A stretch of 64,000 nucleotides of DNA from Haloplanus salinarum (GTDB lineage Archaea > Halobacteriota > Halobacteria > Halobacteriales > Haloferacaceae): positions 1,922,001-1,986,000 of the forward strand of contig NZ_CP101823.1 in the NCBI RefSeq assembly GCF_024498175.1, given 5' to 3'. The notes under the pieces are model-generated. The model was not told the origin of the DNA, ran no database searches, and saw only the letters and a program-made list of their open reading frames with translations. This document shows positions 15,910 through 24,425 of this stretch, one piece after another. How positions within the stretch are numbered: the first letter of the stretch is position 1; each line of letters begins with the position of its first letter. The position numbers and the translations under genes are program-made.

Positions 15910-16719
15910 ATGGCGACGTTACGGGATTCTCTGGGTGACCTCGTGGCGGACGTCGACGGTCTGTTCCTGTTTTCCCCGTCGGCCCCCCACTACGAGCGGT
16001 TCGACGACGTCGACGTGACGCAGGTGGTGATCGCCGCCGAGAACGGTGTCGGCGCTGACGCGTTCGTCGAACTCCCGCTGGGGTTCGAGAACGTCCGCGA
16101 CCGGATCAAGTTCGGTATCGAGGGGGCGATGGAGCAGGGGTTCGTCGCCGAGGGAGACACCGTCGCCTGCTCGCTGGCGATGTTCGGCGACGACGCCGAC
16201 ACGGTGGTCCGGATACGGGTCGACGAGTCGGTGCGGTCGGGGGTCTACGACCTGTTCATCGACTCGCGGGCCGAACCGGGCGTCGTCCGCGACGTCTTCG
16301 AGGTGGCCATCGACCTCGGCAAGAAGGGGCAGAAGGGCAAACCCGTGGGGGCGCTGTTCGTCGTCGGCGACGCGGGCAAGGTGATGAACAAGTCCCGGCC
16401 GCTCAGCTACAACCCCTTCGAGAAGTCCCACGTCCACGTCGGCGACCCCATCGTGAACGTGATGCTCAAGGAGTTCTCGCGGCTCGACGGGGCCTTCGTC
16501 GTCTCCGATGCGGGCAAGATCGTCTCGGCGTACCGCTATCTGGAACCCTCCGCCGAGGGCGTCGACATCCCGAAGGGACTCGGGGCGCGTCACATGGCGG
16601 GCGGCGCGATCACCCGGGACACCAACGCCATCGCCATCGTCCTCTCGGAGTCCGACGGGATGGTCCGGGCGTTCAAGCGCGGCGATCTGATCCTGGAGAT
16701 CGATCCGGAGGAGTACTGA
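15910..16719 (+). CDS. dacZ: Diadenylate cyclase (c-di-AMP synthase)
   Basis: This 269-residue protein carries a DisA_N/DAC domain in its C-terminal half. The catalytic signature is D193-G194-A195 in LDGAFVVSDAGKI, with R227-H228 in ARHMAGGAIT as the second (RHR-like) motif. The N-terminal ~120 residues are an archaeal extension. The enzyme condenses two ATP into c-di-AMP, essential in Haloferax and linked to osmotic control. The next gene, a MscS-like channel, starts two bases after the stop, so the pair is translationally coupled and probably functionally tied. Confidence 0.93.
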   Translation: MATLRDSLGDLVADVDGLFLFSPSAPHYERFDDVDVTQVVIAAENGVGADAFVELPLGFENVRDRIKFGIEGAMEQGFVAEGDTVACSLAMFGDDADTVVRIRVDESVRSGVYDLFIDSRAEPGVVRDVFEVAIDLGKKGQKGKPVGALFVVGDAGKVMNKSRPLSYNPFEKSHVHVGDPIVNVMLKEFSRLDGAFVVSDAGKIVSAYRYLEPSAEGVDIPKGLGARHMAGGAITRDTNAIAIVLSESDGMVRAFKRGDLILEIDPEEY

Positions 16720-16720
16720 G

Positions 16721-17503
16721 ATGCAAGGCGGGTCGGTTCGAGCGGCCCTGTCGGCGGTTCCGCTCCGGTTCTGGCTGGCCCTCGGGACGCTCGTTCTCGG
16801 CGTCCTCCTCGGCTGGCTGGTCCGGATCGTCACCCGGCGACTCCTCCGGCGGGCCGGCGTCCCCGGTGCCATCGAGGGGACCACCTTCGAGCGAACCGCC
16901 CGCGAGTTCGGCACCTCGACGGTGGCGATCCTCGGGGCCATCGCCGGCTACTTCGTCTTCGGCATCGCGGTCTTCGCCGCCATCGCCGTCGCCGAAATCG
17001 AGTACGTCGCCCAGTTCTGGAACGCCGTCGCCGGCTTCCTGCCCCAGCTGTTCCTGGCGGTGATCGTCCTCATCGTCGGCGTCGTCCTCGGGGACAAGGT
17101 GGAGCTGGTGGTCTCCGAACGGTTCCGCGGGGTGAAGCTCCCGCAGGTGAGCGTCCTCCCGCTGGTGGCGAAATACAGCGTCTTCTATCTCGCGGCCCTG
17201 ATCGCCCTCGGCCAGGTCGGCGTCGCGACCGCCGCCCTGATCGTCCTGCTCGCGGCCTACGTCTTCGCGCTCGTCTTCCTCGGCGGCCTCGCGTTCCGGC
17301 AGTTGCTCTCGGCCGGCGCGGTCGGTGCGTATCTCCTCCTGCACCAGCCCTACACCATCGGCGACGAGATCCGGGTCGGCGAGGTCCGGGGGATCGTCCA
17401 GGAGATGGACCTCTTCGTCACTCACGTCGAGGCCGACGACGAGGAGTACGTCCTCCCGAACAACAAGGTGTTCGCCGACGGCTTCGCACGGATCCGGACC
17501 TGA
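16721..17503 (+). CDS. MscS-like mechanosensitive channel protein
   Basis: A 260-residue membrane protein with five hydrophobic segments: about residues 13-35, 58-88, 104-126, 145-170 and 175-205. A soluble C-terminal beta domain with the MscS signature follows (QPYTIGDEIRVGEVRGIVQE, DEEYVLPNNKVF). It is shorter than E. coli MscS (286 residues) at the C-terminus. Its ATG follows the dacZ TGA by one base, the closest coupling in the region. c-di-AMP controls turgor in other organisms, so the channel may act in the same osmotic response, possibly as a direct effector; that link is inference. Confidence 0.85.
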   Translation: MQGGSVRAALSAVPLRFWLALGTLVLGVLLGWLVRIVTRRLLRRAGVPGAIEGTTFERTAREFGTSTVAILGAIAGYFVFGIAVFAAIAVAEIEYVAQFWNAVAGFLPQLFLAVIVLIVGVVLGDKVELVVSERFRGVKLPQVSVLPLVAKYSVFYLAALIALGQVGVATAALIVLLAAYVFALVFLGGLAFRQLLSAGAVGAYLLLHQPYTIGDEIRVGEVRGIVQEMDLFVTHVEADDEEYVLPNNKVFADGFARIRT

Positions 17504-17564
17504 GCGCGCCGCCGGTGCCGGGTTCGCGATGGCGGGGACGGGTGTCGACGACGGCCCGCCGGGC

Positions 17565-18107
17565 TCACTCGCCGTCGCCGTCGCCGTCACCGCCACCGAC
17601 GCCGCCGTCGACCGGCCGGGCCGGCACCCCCGCGACGGTCGTCCCCGGCGACACGTCGCCGGTCACCAGGGAGTTCGCCGCCACCTTCGCGTCCGCACCG
17701 ACCTCGACGCCGGGGAGGACGACCGTCCCCGCGCCGATCATCGCCCGTTCGCCGATCACCACCTCGCCGGTCCGGTACTCCGCCTGCAGGAACTCGTGAC
17801 AGAGGAGCGTGGCGTCGTAGCCGACGACTGCGTCGGCCCGGATCGTCAGGAGTTCGGGCCAGAACACGTCGGGGGTCGCCTCCAGGCCGACGGCAACCCC
17901 GGGTTCGACCGTCGCGCCGAGGCGTCGCAGGACCCAGTTTTTCAGCCGCAGGCTCGGGGCGATCCGGATCACCCAGACCGCGAGGTAGTTCAGAACGACC
18001 CGGAGCGGGCCCTTGGCCTCCGTCCAGTGCCACAGCGAGTTCCGCGGCCCGGCCGTCGGGATCCGGTCGAGGCGGTCGTGTCGCCGGGCGGCGTCCGAAT
18101 CGCTCAC
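17565..18107 (-). CDS. Left-handed beta-helix acyltransferase
   Basis: This 180-residue protein starts at GTG (18105-18107). Hexapeptide repeats of the LbH family run through residues about 65-165: VEPGVAVGLEATPDVFWP, IGERAMIGAGTVVLPGVEVG and VAANSLVTGDVSPGTTVAGVP. Such enzymes move acetyl or other acyl groups from CoA or ACP to sugars or amino acids as trimers. An amphipathic N-terminal region (LRVVLNYLAVWVIRIAPSLRL) suggests membrane contact, as in lipid-active or sugar O-acetyltransferases. The tail is a GD repeat. The gene converges on the MscS-like gene with 61 bases between. Confidence 0.8.
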   Translation of the reverse strand: MSDSDAARRHDRLDRIPTAGPRNSLWHWTEAKGPLRVVLNYLAVWVIRIAPSLRLKNWVLRRLGATVEPGVAVGLEATPDVFWPELLTIRADAVVGYDATLLCHEFLQAEYRTGEVVIGERAMIGAGTVVLPGVEVGADAKVAANSLVTGDVSPGTTVAGVPARPVDGGVGGGDGDGDGE

Positions 18108-18141
18108 GCCCCCACTTCGGGAGCCGCCGTCTTGAATCCCG

Positions 18142-18333
18142 TTACCGCCGGGCGACCGATCGGTCCGAATCGACCGTCCCGACGATGAGGTAGGCGGCCG
18201 GGAGACAGCCGAGGAGGGTACCGACGCCGACTACCAGCCAGGCGTAGCGGTTCGGTGGGGTGAGAACGAGCGCGACGGCGGTGGGGACGCCCGCTACCAC
18301 CAGCGCCAGCGTCAGCCGTTCGGCCGACGCCAT
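18142..18333 (-). CDS. Small two-helix membrane protein, unknown
   Basis: A 63-residue protein of two hydrophobic helices (LTLALVVAGVPTAVALVL and YAWLVVGVGTLLGCLPAAYLIV). Its ATG directly abuts the elp3 TAG (18334-18336), so it is surely translated from the elp3 message. The family is unknown; similar short helical-hairpin proteins are common in haloarchaea. Confidence 0.7.
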   Translation of the reverse strand: MASAERLTLALVVAGVPTAVALVLTPPNRYAWLVVGVGTLLGCLPAAYLIVGTVDSDRSVARR

Positions 18334-20013
18334 CTATCTGACCGCGGCGTCCCGGCCGAGCGTCTTCGAGACGTACGGCCCGTCCTGGTGGTAGCCGAGC
18401 TTGTCGCGGTAGTAGCGGCGAACGCCGATGCCGCTGATGACGCTCACCTTGTCGTAGCCGGCCTCGGCGGCCAGTTCCTCGGCGCGTTCGAGGAGTCGGC
18501 GGCCGTAGCCGCGGTGTTGCCAGTCGCCGTCCCCCTCGTCGCGGATGCCCGCCTCGCTCCCGTAGACGTGGAGTTCGCGCACGAGGGCGGCGTCGTCGAG
18601 TTCTGGCCGCACCGGGTCGTTCGGGAAGCGCAGGCGGCAGAAGCCGATCAGCAGGTCCGCTGCGGGGTCCTCGAAGCTGAGGAAGTGTTCGGTCCCGCCG
18701 CCGGCCTCGTAGGTCAGCGTTTGGAGTTCCACCCGCTCCGGATCCGGGTCGGCGTCGTTGTGTCCGACCTCGCGGGCGCGGATGTCCCGTGGCGTGATGC
18801 CCCGCTCTTCGGCCCGCTGGGTCGCCAGCTGTCGGAGGTTCGATTTCCAGACGCCGGCGTCGATGTGGTCGGCGGGGATGTCCCGCTGGACCCGCTGGAG
18901 GCGAGTGTATTCGGGGATCAGATCCATCACCTCGGCGACGAGGTCCGCGGCCGTGTCGTTGTCCAGTGGCTCGAAGTCGTCGCGGCGCCACATGTCGTAC
19001 GTGCGGGTGCCGCGGACGACCAACGTGGGGTAGATCTTCAGGTAGTCGGGGCGCCAGCGCGGGTCCTCGAAGAGCTGTCGGAAGTCCTCCAGACACATCG
19101 CCTCGGTCATGCCCGGCTGGCCCGGCATCATGTGGAACCCGACCTTGAACGCGGCGTCGCGCAGGCGACGGTTGGCGTCGATGGAAGCCTGCACGCCGTG
19201 GCCGCGGTGCATCTCGCGGTTGATCCGCTCGTAGGTGGTCTGGACGCCCACCTCCACCTTCGTGCCCCCGAGTCGGAGCATCCGGTCGATCTGTTCGGGG
19301 CCACACCAGTCGGGCTTGGTCTCGAAGGTGGTGCCGACGTTGCGCACGTCGGCCGTCTCGTTCTCGGCGATGACGTCCGCCAGGTATCGAAAGTCGGGGT
19401 CGTCCTCCGCGAAGCTCCGCCCCTCCGCGGGGTTCGGTGTCGCGTCGACGTCGTAGTCGTTCAGCGCCTCCAGCGCCCGCTTGACGAACCACTCCTGGTA
19501 GTCGTGGCTCCGGGCGGTCATCGTTCCGCCCATCAGGATGAGTTCGACCTTGTCGACCGGGTGACCGATGTGTCTGAGCTGTTCGAGCCGAAGGGTCACC
19601 TGTCCGTACGGGTCGTAGTCGTTCTGTTCGCCCCGCGCCGCGGCCGGTTCGTGGCCCGTGTAGCTCTGGGCGCTCCCGAACTCGGAGGCGGGGCCGCCGG
19701 GACAGTAGAGGCACTTCCCGTGGGGGCACATGTGCGGCGAGGTCATGATCGCGACGGGCGAGACGCCGGAGGCGGTGCGGACGGGCTTGCGGCGGACGAC
19801 CGCCTGCACCTCGTCGCGTCGCTCCTCGGGCGCGTACTGGAGGATGTGGGCGTTCTTCGGCACCTTCGCGGCGCCGTGTTCGGAACAGGCGTCGAGCTTC
19901 GCCGACTCGAGGTCGTCGCGCTCGAGGTCGCCGTCGAGGATGCGCTCGACGAGGTCCGCACACACCCGGTCGAACGCCTCGCTCGGGGCGTCGACGCCAA
20001 CGCTGTCGGTCAT
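18334..20013 (-). CDS. elp3: tRNA U34 carboxymethyltransferase Elp3 (radical SAM/GNAT)
   Basis: ATG at 20011-20013 gives 559 residues; a GTG two codons upstream is less likely because a TATA box (GGTTAAGGGT, 20038-20047) sits 29 bases before the ATG. The radical-SAM cluster motif is MCPHGKCLYCPGG near residue 95, and GVQTTYERINREMHRGH follows in the same domain. The C-terminal GNAT domain runs from about residue 440 (HVYGSEAGIRDEG, QHRGYGRRLLERAEELA). Archaeal Elp3 works alone to put the cm5 group on tRNA wobble uridine from acetyl-CoA and SAM. The protein is soluble. Confidence 0.95.
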   Translation of the reverse strand: MTDSVGVDAPSEAFDRVCADLVERILDGDLERDDLESAKLDACSEHGAAKVPKNAHILQYAPEERRDEVQAVVRRKPVRTASGVSPVAIMTSPHMCPHGKCLYCPGGPASEFGSAQSYTGHEPAAARGEQNDYDPYGQVTLRLEQLRHIGHPVDKVELILMGGTMTARSHDYQEWFVKRALEALNDYDVDATPNPAEGRSFAEDDPDFRYLADVIAENETADVRNVGTTFETKPDWCGPEQIDRMLRLGGTKVEVGVQTTYERINREMHRGHGVQASIDANRRLRDAAFKVGFHMMPGQPGMTEAMCLEDFRQLFEDPRWRPDYLKIYPTLVVRGTRTYDMWRRDDFEPLDNDTAADLVAEVMDLIPEYTRLQRVQRDIPADHIDAGVWKSNLRQLATQRAEERGITPRDIRAREVGHNDADPDPERVELQTLTYEAGGGTEHFLSFEDPAADLLIGFCRLRFPNDPVRPELDDAALVRELHVYGSEAGIRDEGDGDWQHRGYGRRLLERAEELAAEAGYDKVSVISGIGVRRYYRDKLGYHQDGPYVSKTLGRDAAVR

Positions 20014-20037
20014 CGTCACCGTGTCGTCGGCTCGCGA

Positions 20038-20047
20038 GGTTAAGGGT
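20038..20047 (-). promoter_or_regulatory. TATA box for elp3
   Basis: The minus-strand reading ACCCTTAACC is centred about 29 bases from the ATG at 20013 and helps decide that start. Confidence 0.5.
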
Positions 20048-20061
20048 ATCGCTCGGCCGAC

Positions 20062-22113
20062 TCAGAGCCGGTCGACCGCGGCGTCGACGACGGCGTCGAC
20101 CGCGGCGTCGCGGCGACCCGAGAGGAATTCGAGGCGGCCGTCGCGGACGCTCGCGGCGACGATGCCCGCGTCGGGCGCACTGTCCGCGGCGTCGCCGGCG
20201 ACGCCCCGCAGGTCAAGGTCGGCGTCGCTCCGCAGGTAGAGTTCGTCCGTGCCGACGCCGACGATCAGGCGTGCGTCGTCGTCGCGGCGACGGTGGAGTT
20301 CGTCGAGCAGGAGGCTCGTCGGCGGGAAGTCGAACCGGTGGGTGTAGGCGTCGGTGTCGAGGACGTCGACGGTGACGCCGTCCGTCTCGCGGCGGTCGAT
20401 GTTGGCCGTGGCGGTGTCGACCTCGGCGTCGAGCTTCTGGCGGAACTGCTCGCTGATGTGGCCGGCGAGGCCGCCCGCGTCGTCGAACAGCAGGTCCGTG
20501 ATGAGTTCGCGCTTGTCCTCGTAGGACTGGTAGTACGCCTCCAGCGCGATGGCCTCGCGGAGTTCGCGCGTGCGGTCGGCGTCGTAGCCGGCCTCGGCGG
20601 CGAGGTCGAGGGCGCTCTCGGGAGCGTCGCCCCAGTAGGAGACGGCCGGGAGGTGAGCGATGCCGTCGCGGACCTCGGGGTTGACTGTCGCGGCGAGGGT
20701 GGCGGCGAGCGCGCCCGTCGAGAGGTCGGCGGCGGCCGCCCCGGCGAGGCCGGGGTTGACGATGGCGTCGCAGTCGTCGGCGACGGCGGCGTCGGCCACC
20801 TCGGCGTCGACGACGACCCGTCGGGCGCCGTAGATGCCGAGCAGGCCCAGCCCGTCGCTGGATTCGACCGTGCTCCCCGTGCCGACCAGCAGGACCAGCG
20901 GGAGTTTCTCGTCGTGTCGGTCGCGGTCCTGGAGCATCCGGGTCACGTCGTTGGTGGCGTCGTCCATGTCGTAGACGGAGCCCTCCAGCGGCCGCCGAGT
21001 GAAGTAGTGGTACTCGGCGTCGGCGGCGGCGTGCTCCTCACGGATCAGCGGGAGGACCGCCCGCTCGATGGCCGCGCCGGCGACGTAGCCGTCGGCCGAC
21101 GCGACGTGGCGAACGACCACGGGACGGGACTCGAGGACGGCCCGGCGGATCGTCTCCGCGGCGTCCTGCAGGGACTCGGCCACGGCGTCGACGGCGTCGT
21201 GCTCGACCAGCGAGGCGACCGCGTCCGGTCGGGCCTCGGCCGTCAGCGCGTCGGCGAGGCGCTCCTCGACCGTCGCCGCCTCGTCGTCGGTCAGGATCGT
21301 GAGCTCCTCGGTCTCGACCTGGAGTTCGTCGTAGCGACGCTCGACCTCGCCGTCGAGGCGAACGACGCTGCCGACCTCGGCGTCGGGGTAAGCGCGGACG
21401 CCGGCCTCGACGAAGGCCGCACAGTCGACGACGCCGGTGCCGTCGCGAAGCTCGAACACCGTCGGACCGCTGGTCTGGCGGACGCCGACGATCTCGCCTT
21501 CGAGGCGAACCGTCTCGCCGACGCGGTCGTCGAGCGACGACACGTCGACACGGTCGGGGGTGCCCGTCCCCGCGACGGCCTGGCGGCCGTTCGTCTGGGG
21601 GGTGGGTTCCTGTTCTGACCCCGACGGGGTCTCCGTCGTCGACGATCCCGCGTCCCGCTCGCTTTCGGCGTCGTCCTCGCTGTCTTCGTCCTCGTCCTCG
21701 TCGGTGGTCGGAGTCGGCCGCTTCCGGACCGGGCCGGCGTCCTCGTCCTCGTCGGCGGTCGACTCGTCGATGGGGTCGCCGTCGGCGTCGCCCTCGGGGT
21801 CGTGAATCCGGGCGCCGCGGAACTCGCCGCCGGACTGTCGTTTCGACCACGCGAGGTCGACGTTGCCGTTGTCGCGGACGTTCTTCACCTGGACGAACAC
21901 GGTGTCGCCCGGCTCCCAGTCCAGACTCTCGAGTCGGCGGTCCAGCTCGCTCCGGTGGAGCAGCCCGGTCACGCCGGGCGAGAGGTCGACGAACACGCCG
22001 AAGTCGGCGAAGCCGTCGACCGTTCCCTTGTAGTACCGTTCCGAGACGAGTTGGTCCGGGGCGGAGCCGCGGAAATCAAACCAGACGTCCTCTTCGTGGG
22101 TGATCCAATCCAT
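20062..22113 (-). CDS. RecJ-like DHH phosphoesterase with S1 and OB domains
   Basis: The ATG at 22111-22113 gives 683 residues starting MDWITHEEDVWFDFRG; the open frame upstream is not coding. Domains in order: an S1 RNA-binding fold (GTVDGFADFGVFVDLSPGVT, about 30-95), a long acidic low-complexity linker (about 105-175, runs of Asp/Glu/Ser/Thr), an OB fold (VGETVRLEGEIVGVRQTSG, about 190-270), then a DHH-like core with VVRHVASADGYVAGAAIERA, in which the usual DHH triad is poorly conserved. It may act as a nuclease or nucleic-acid-binding partner in replication or RNA decay, like GAN/RecJ proteins. Missing acidic metal ligands leave the catalytic status open. Confidence 0.8.
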   Translation of the reverse strand: MDWITHEEDVWFDFRGSAPDQLVSERYYKGTVDGFADFGVFVDLSPGVTGLLHRSELDRRLESLDWEPGDTVFVQVKNVRDNGNVDLAWSKRQSGGEFRGARIHDPEGDADGDPIDESTADEDEDAGPVRKRPTPTTDEDEDEDSEDDAESERDAGSSTTETPSGSEQEPTPQTNGRQAVAGTGTPDRVDVSSLDDRVGETVRLEGEIVGVRQTSGPTVFELRDGTGVVDCAAFVEAGVRAYPDAEVGSVVRLDGEVERRYDELQVETEELTILTDDEAATVEERLADALTAEARPDAVASLVEHDAVDAVAESLQDAAETIRRAVLESRPVVVRHVASADGYVAGAAIERAVLPLIREEHAAADAEYHYFTRRPLEGSVYDMDDATNDVTRMLQDRDRHDEKLPLVLLVGTGSTVESSDGLGLLGIYGARRVVVDAEVADAAVADDCDAIVNPGLAGAAAADLSTGALAATLAATVNPEVRDGIAHLPAVSYWGDAPESALDLAAEAGYDADRTRELREAIALEAYYQSYEDKRELITDLLFDDAGGLAGHISEQFRQKLDAEVDTATANIDRRETDGVTVDVLDTDAYTHRFDFPPTSLLLDELHRRRDDDARLIVGVGTDELYLRSDADLDLRGVAGDAADSAPDAGIVAASVRDGRLEFLSGRRDAAVDAVVDAAVDRL

Positions 22114-22166
22114 TGAGGGAATCGAACAGCCGCAACCTAAAACGATTGTCGAAACGACTCGGAACC

Positions 22167-22760
22167 TTAGATGATGTACCAGGCCCGCAAGAGGGCGTGG
22201 AGCGCGTCGAACCCGCCGAAGCCGTAGCCGAAGAGGAGAGCGGCGGGAAGTGCGCTCGCGAGGGTGGCCCGGCCGGTCGAGGTGTCGTGGACGACGGCGA
22301 GGCCGACGACGAGCAGCGCCGCCCCGTAGAGACAGCACGCGACCCGGAGCCCGGGGACGGGCGCCGCCGCCAGCGGACAGGGCGCCGTCGCGTAGGCGAT
22401 GACTTGGACCGTCTCGCTCACGCCCGCCCGGTCCCGGACCGTCGCCATCAGCGCGAGGGTCTGGAGCGCCGCCAGGAGGTGGAGGACGGCGGGCGCGACG
22501 AGCACGGCCACGAGGAGGACGGCCACGGCGGCCCGGAGCGGCCCGGCCGCCGGGAACCGGCCCGGATCGAGCAGGGCGAGGCCGAGCGCGTACGCCACCG
22601 CCATCACGACGGCGAACACGAGGCCGGGCGCCTGGTCGCCGGGCGCCACCCCGTGACTGAAGAACCGTCGGGGGCGAACCAACACCTCCGCCCACGCGCG
22701 GGCGACGCCGCGCGGTCCGCGGTCCCGGCCACCGCGGGGGTTCTCGACCCACGTCGTCAC
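22167..22760 (-). CDS. Yip1-family membrane protein
   Basis: I choose GTG at 22758-22760, giving 197 residues starting (M)TTWVENPRGGRDRGPRGVAR. Haloarchaeal relatives begin the same way, and the only upstream alternative is a TTG. RPRRFFSHGVAPGDQAPGL is the conserved cytoplasmic segment, followed by five hydrophobic helices. Yip1 proteins are membrane-organising factors of unclear role in prokaryotes. Confidence 0.75.
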   Translation of the reverse strand: MTTWVENPRGGRDRGPRGVARAWAEVLVRPRRFFSHGVAPGDQAPGLVFAVVMAVAYALGLALLDPGRFPAAGPLRAAVAVLLVAVLVAPAVLHLLAALQTLALMATVRDRAGVSETVQVIAYATAPCPLAAAPVPGLRVACCLYGAALLVVGLAVVHDTSTGRATLASALPAALLFGYGFGGFDALHALLRAWYII

Positions 22761-22799
22761 GGACGTGTCTGTGACGCCGGTCGGCAAAGGGGTTCTGAT

Positions 22800-23366
22800 T
22801 CACCCACCGACGTTCTGGTTGCTCTCGAAGGTCGACGGATCGGGTTCGATGGTGGCGTACTCGACGATCCGTCGGCCGAGGGTGTCGACCCGCGCCGCCA
22901 ACGTGTCGTCCACGAGCCGACCGTCCTCGAACGCCGCCGACGCCCGCGGGATGGCCGCCTGGTGCGGGAGCACCCACGCGTCGAGCGCGCGACACACCGA
23001 CCGTAGATGTTCGAGCGTCGTGATCGGGAAGGCACCGCCCGCGACGCCGAGGAGGCCGACCGTCTTGCCCTCGAACTCGTCGAACCCGCAGTGATCGAGG
23101 GCGTTTTTCAACACGCCGGAGTACGAGCCGTGATACATGGGCGAGCCGAGCAACACGGCGTCCGCCTCGCGGACGCGACGGGTGAACGCGGCGGCGTCGC
23201 CCTGGCCGTCGACGTCGGGGTCCAACGGCGGGAGGTCGAAGGCCCGAAGGTCGAGTAGTTCGGTGTCGGCGCCGGTCGCCTCGGCGGCGTCGAGGGCACG
23301 GTCGAGCGCGAGCCGGGTGTAGCTCTCCGTCCGGAGGCTACCGGGGACTGCGGCGACGGTGACCAT
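22800..23366 (-). CDS. NADPH-dependent FMN reductase
   Basis: This 188-residue flavodoxin-like protein starts MVTVAAVPGSLRTESYTRLA, the phosphate-binding loop for FMN (GSLRxxS). SPMYHGSYSGVLKNALDHC is the second FMN loop and is highly typical of the SsuE/azoreductase group. It reduces FMN or quinones with NAD(P)H in the cytosol. It lies 39 bases from the next gene upstream only by position; no operon is apparent. Confidence 0.87.
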   Translation of the reverse strand: MVTVAAVPGSLRTESYTRLALDRALDAAEATGADTELLDLRAFDLPPLDPDVDGQGDAAAFTRRVREADAVLLGSPMYHGSYSGVLKNALDHCGFDEFEGKTVGLLGVAGGAFPITTLEHLRSVCRALDAWVLPHQAAIPRASAAFEDGRLVDDTLAARVDTLGRRIVEYATIEPDPSTFESNQNVGG

Positions 23367-23408
23367 ACGTGGGGGTGGACCGCCACGGGCAAAGGTCCCG
23401 CGGCCGGC

Positions 23409-24191
23409 TCACCACTCCAGTCCGCCGTTGACCCCCAGGACCTGCCCGGTCATGTAGTTCGCGTGGTCGCTGGCGAGAAAGCGGACCATGCCCACGATGT
23501 CCTCGGGGTCGGCGAAGCGGTCCAGCGGGATCTTCTCCCGGATGTTGTCCTGGACGCGTTCGGGCACCTTCTCCAGCATGTCCGTCTTGACGAACCCGGG
23601 CGCGACGCAGTTGGCCGTCGAGCCGTGGGAGGCGAGTTCGAGCGCGAGCGTCCGCGTGAACGCGAACAGGCCGCCCTTCGAGGCGGCGTAGTTCGCCTGC
23701 CCGTAGTTCCCCTGCTGGCCGACGACGCTGGAGATGTTGATCAGGCGCCCGTGGTCCGCGTCGCGGATATCCTCGAAGAAGGCTTTGGTGCAGTTGAACG
23801 TCCCGCCGAGGTTGACGTCGATCACCTGCTGCCAGTCGTCGTGGGTCATCTTCTCGAACTTCCGGTCGATGGTGATGCCGGCGTTGTTGACGAGGACGTC
23901 GACCGAGCCGAGTTCGTCGTGGACGTTCGCGGCCATCGCCTCGACGTCGACCGGGTCGGAGACGTCGCCCTGTGCACACATCGCCGTCTCGCCTACCTCT
24001 TCGATCCGATCCACGACCGCCCGTGCCTCGTCGTCGGAACTCCGGTAGTTCACGACGACTTCGCCACCCGCCCGTGCGAGTTCGTACGCGATGGCCCGAC
24101 CGATCCCCCGGGAGGCACCGGTGACGAGACAGGTTCGCCCGTCGAGGGGGCGCGGATCGAGCGGTTCCAACCGTTGAGCCGTTTCGGACAT
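23409..24191 (-). CDS. phaB: 3-oxoacyl-ACP / acetoacetyl-CoA reductase (SDR)
   Basis: A 260-residue classical short-chain dehydrogenase: TCLVTGASRGIGRAIA (cofactor Gly motif, about residues 20-35), LVNNAGIT, ISSVVGQQGNYGQANYAASK with the Ser-Tyr-Lys triad, and VAPGFVKTDML. The sequence closely resembles haloarchaeal PhaB, the NADPH acetoacetyl-CoA reductase of polyhydroxyalkanoate synthesis; FabG is the alternative name. No phaC or phaE is in the window, so the pathway assignment rests on sequence similarity from memory. Confidence 0.83.
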   Translation of the reverse strand: MSETAQRLEPLDPRPLDGRTCLVTGASRGIGRAIAYELARAGGEVVVNYRSSDDEARAVVDRIEEVGETAMCAQGDVSDPVDVEAMAANVHDELGSVDVLVNNAGITIDRKFEKMTHDDWQQVIDVNLGGTFNCTKAFFEDIRDADHGRLINISSVVGQQGNYGQANYAASKGGLFAFTRTLALELASHGSTANCVAPGFVKTDMLEKVPERVQDNIREKIPLDRFADPEDIVGMVRFLASDHANYMTGQVLGVNGGLEW

Positions 24192-24425
24192 ACGTTCCCT
24201 TATGGCTCGTAATGCGTGTTAACTATTCCCGATGAGTGGGCGGAGGGAGCGCTGCGCAGTAACCGATTCGTGACGAGGGATGGTAACGTGTGGGCAGCCG
24301 CACGGAGCGCCACGCGCCGAGGGGCCGTCGCCTCTCGAGTGACACGTCGTGGGTCCCGTAACGCGCCGGGCCTGTCGACGATCCGATGTCGGGAACTTAT
24401 GACGGGGGCCACTCAGGGGTAGTGT

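Noticed and set aside
18388-20043. 551-codon plus-strand open frame antisense to elp3
   Set aside because: It mirrors the GC-rich codon pattern of elp3, shows no family motif, and elp3 has complete radical SAM and GNAT signatures.
22114-22995. Upstream extension of the RecJ-like frame
   Set aside because: It is antisense-like Arg/Gly-rich sequence over the Yip1 gene; MDWITHEED at 22113 is a natural start.
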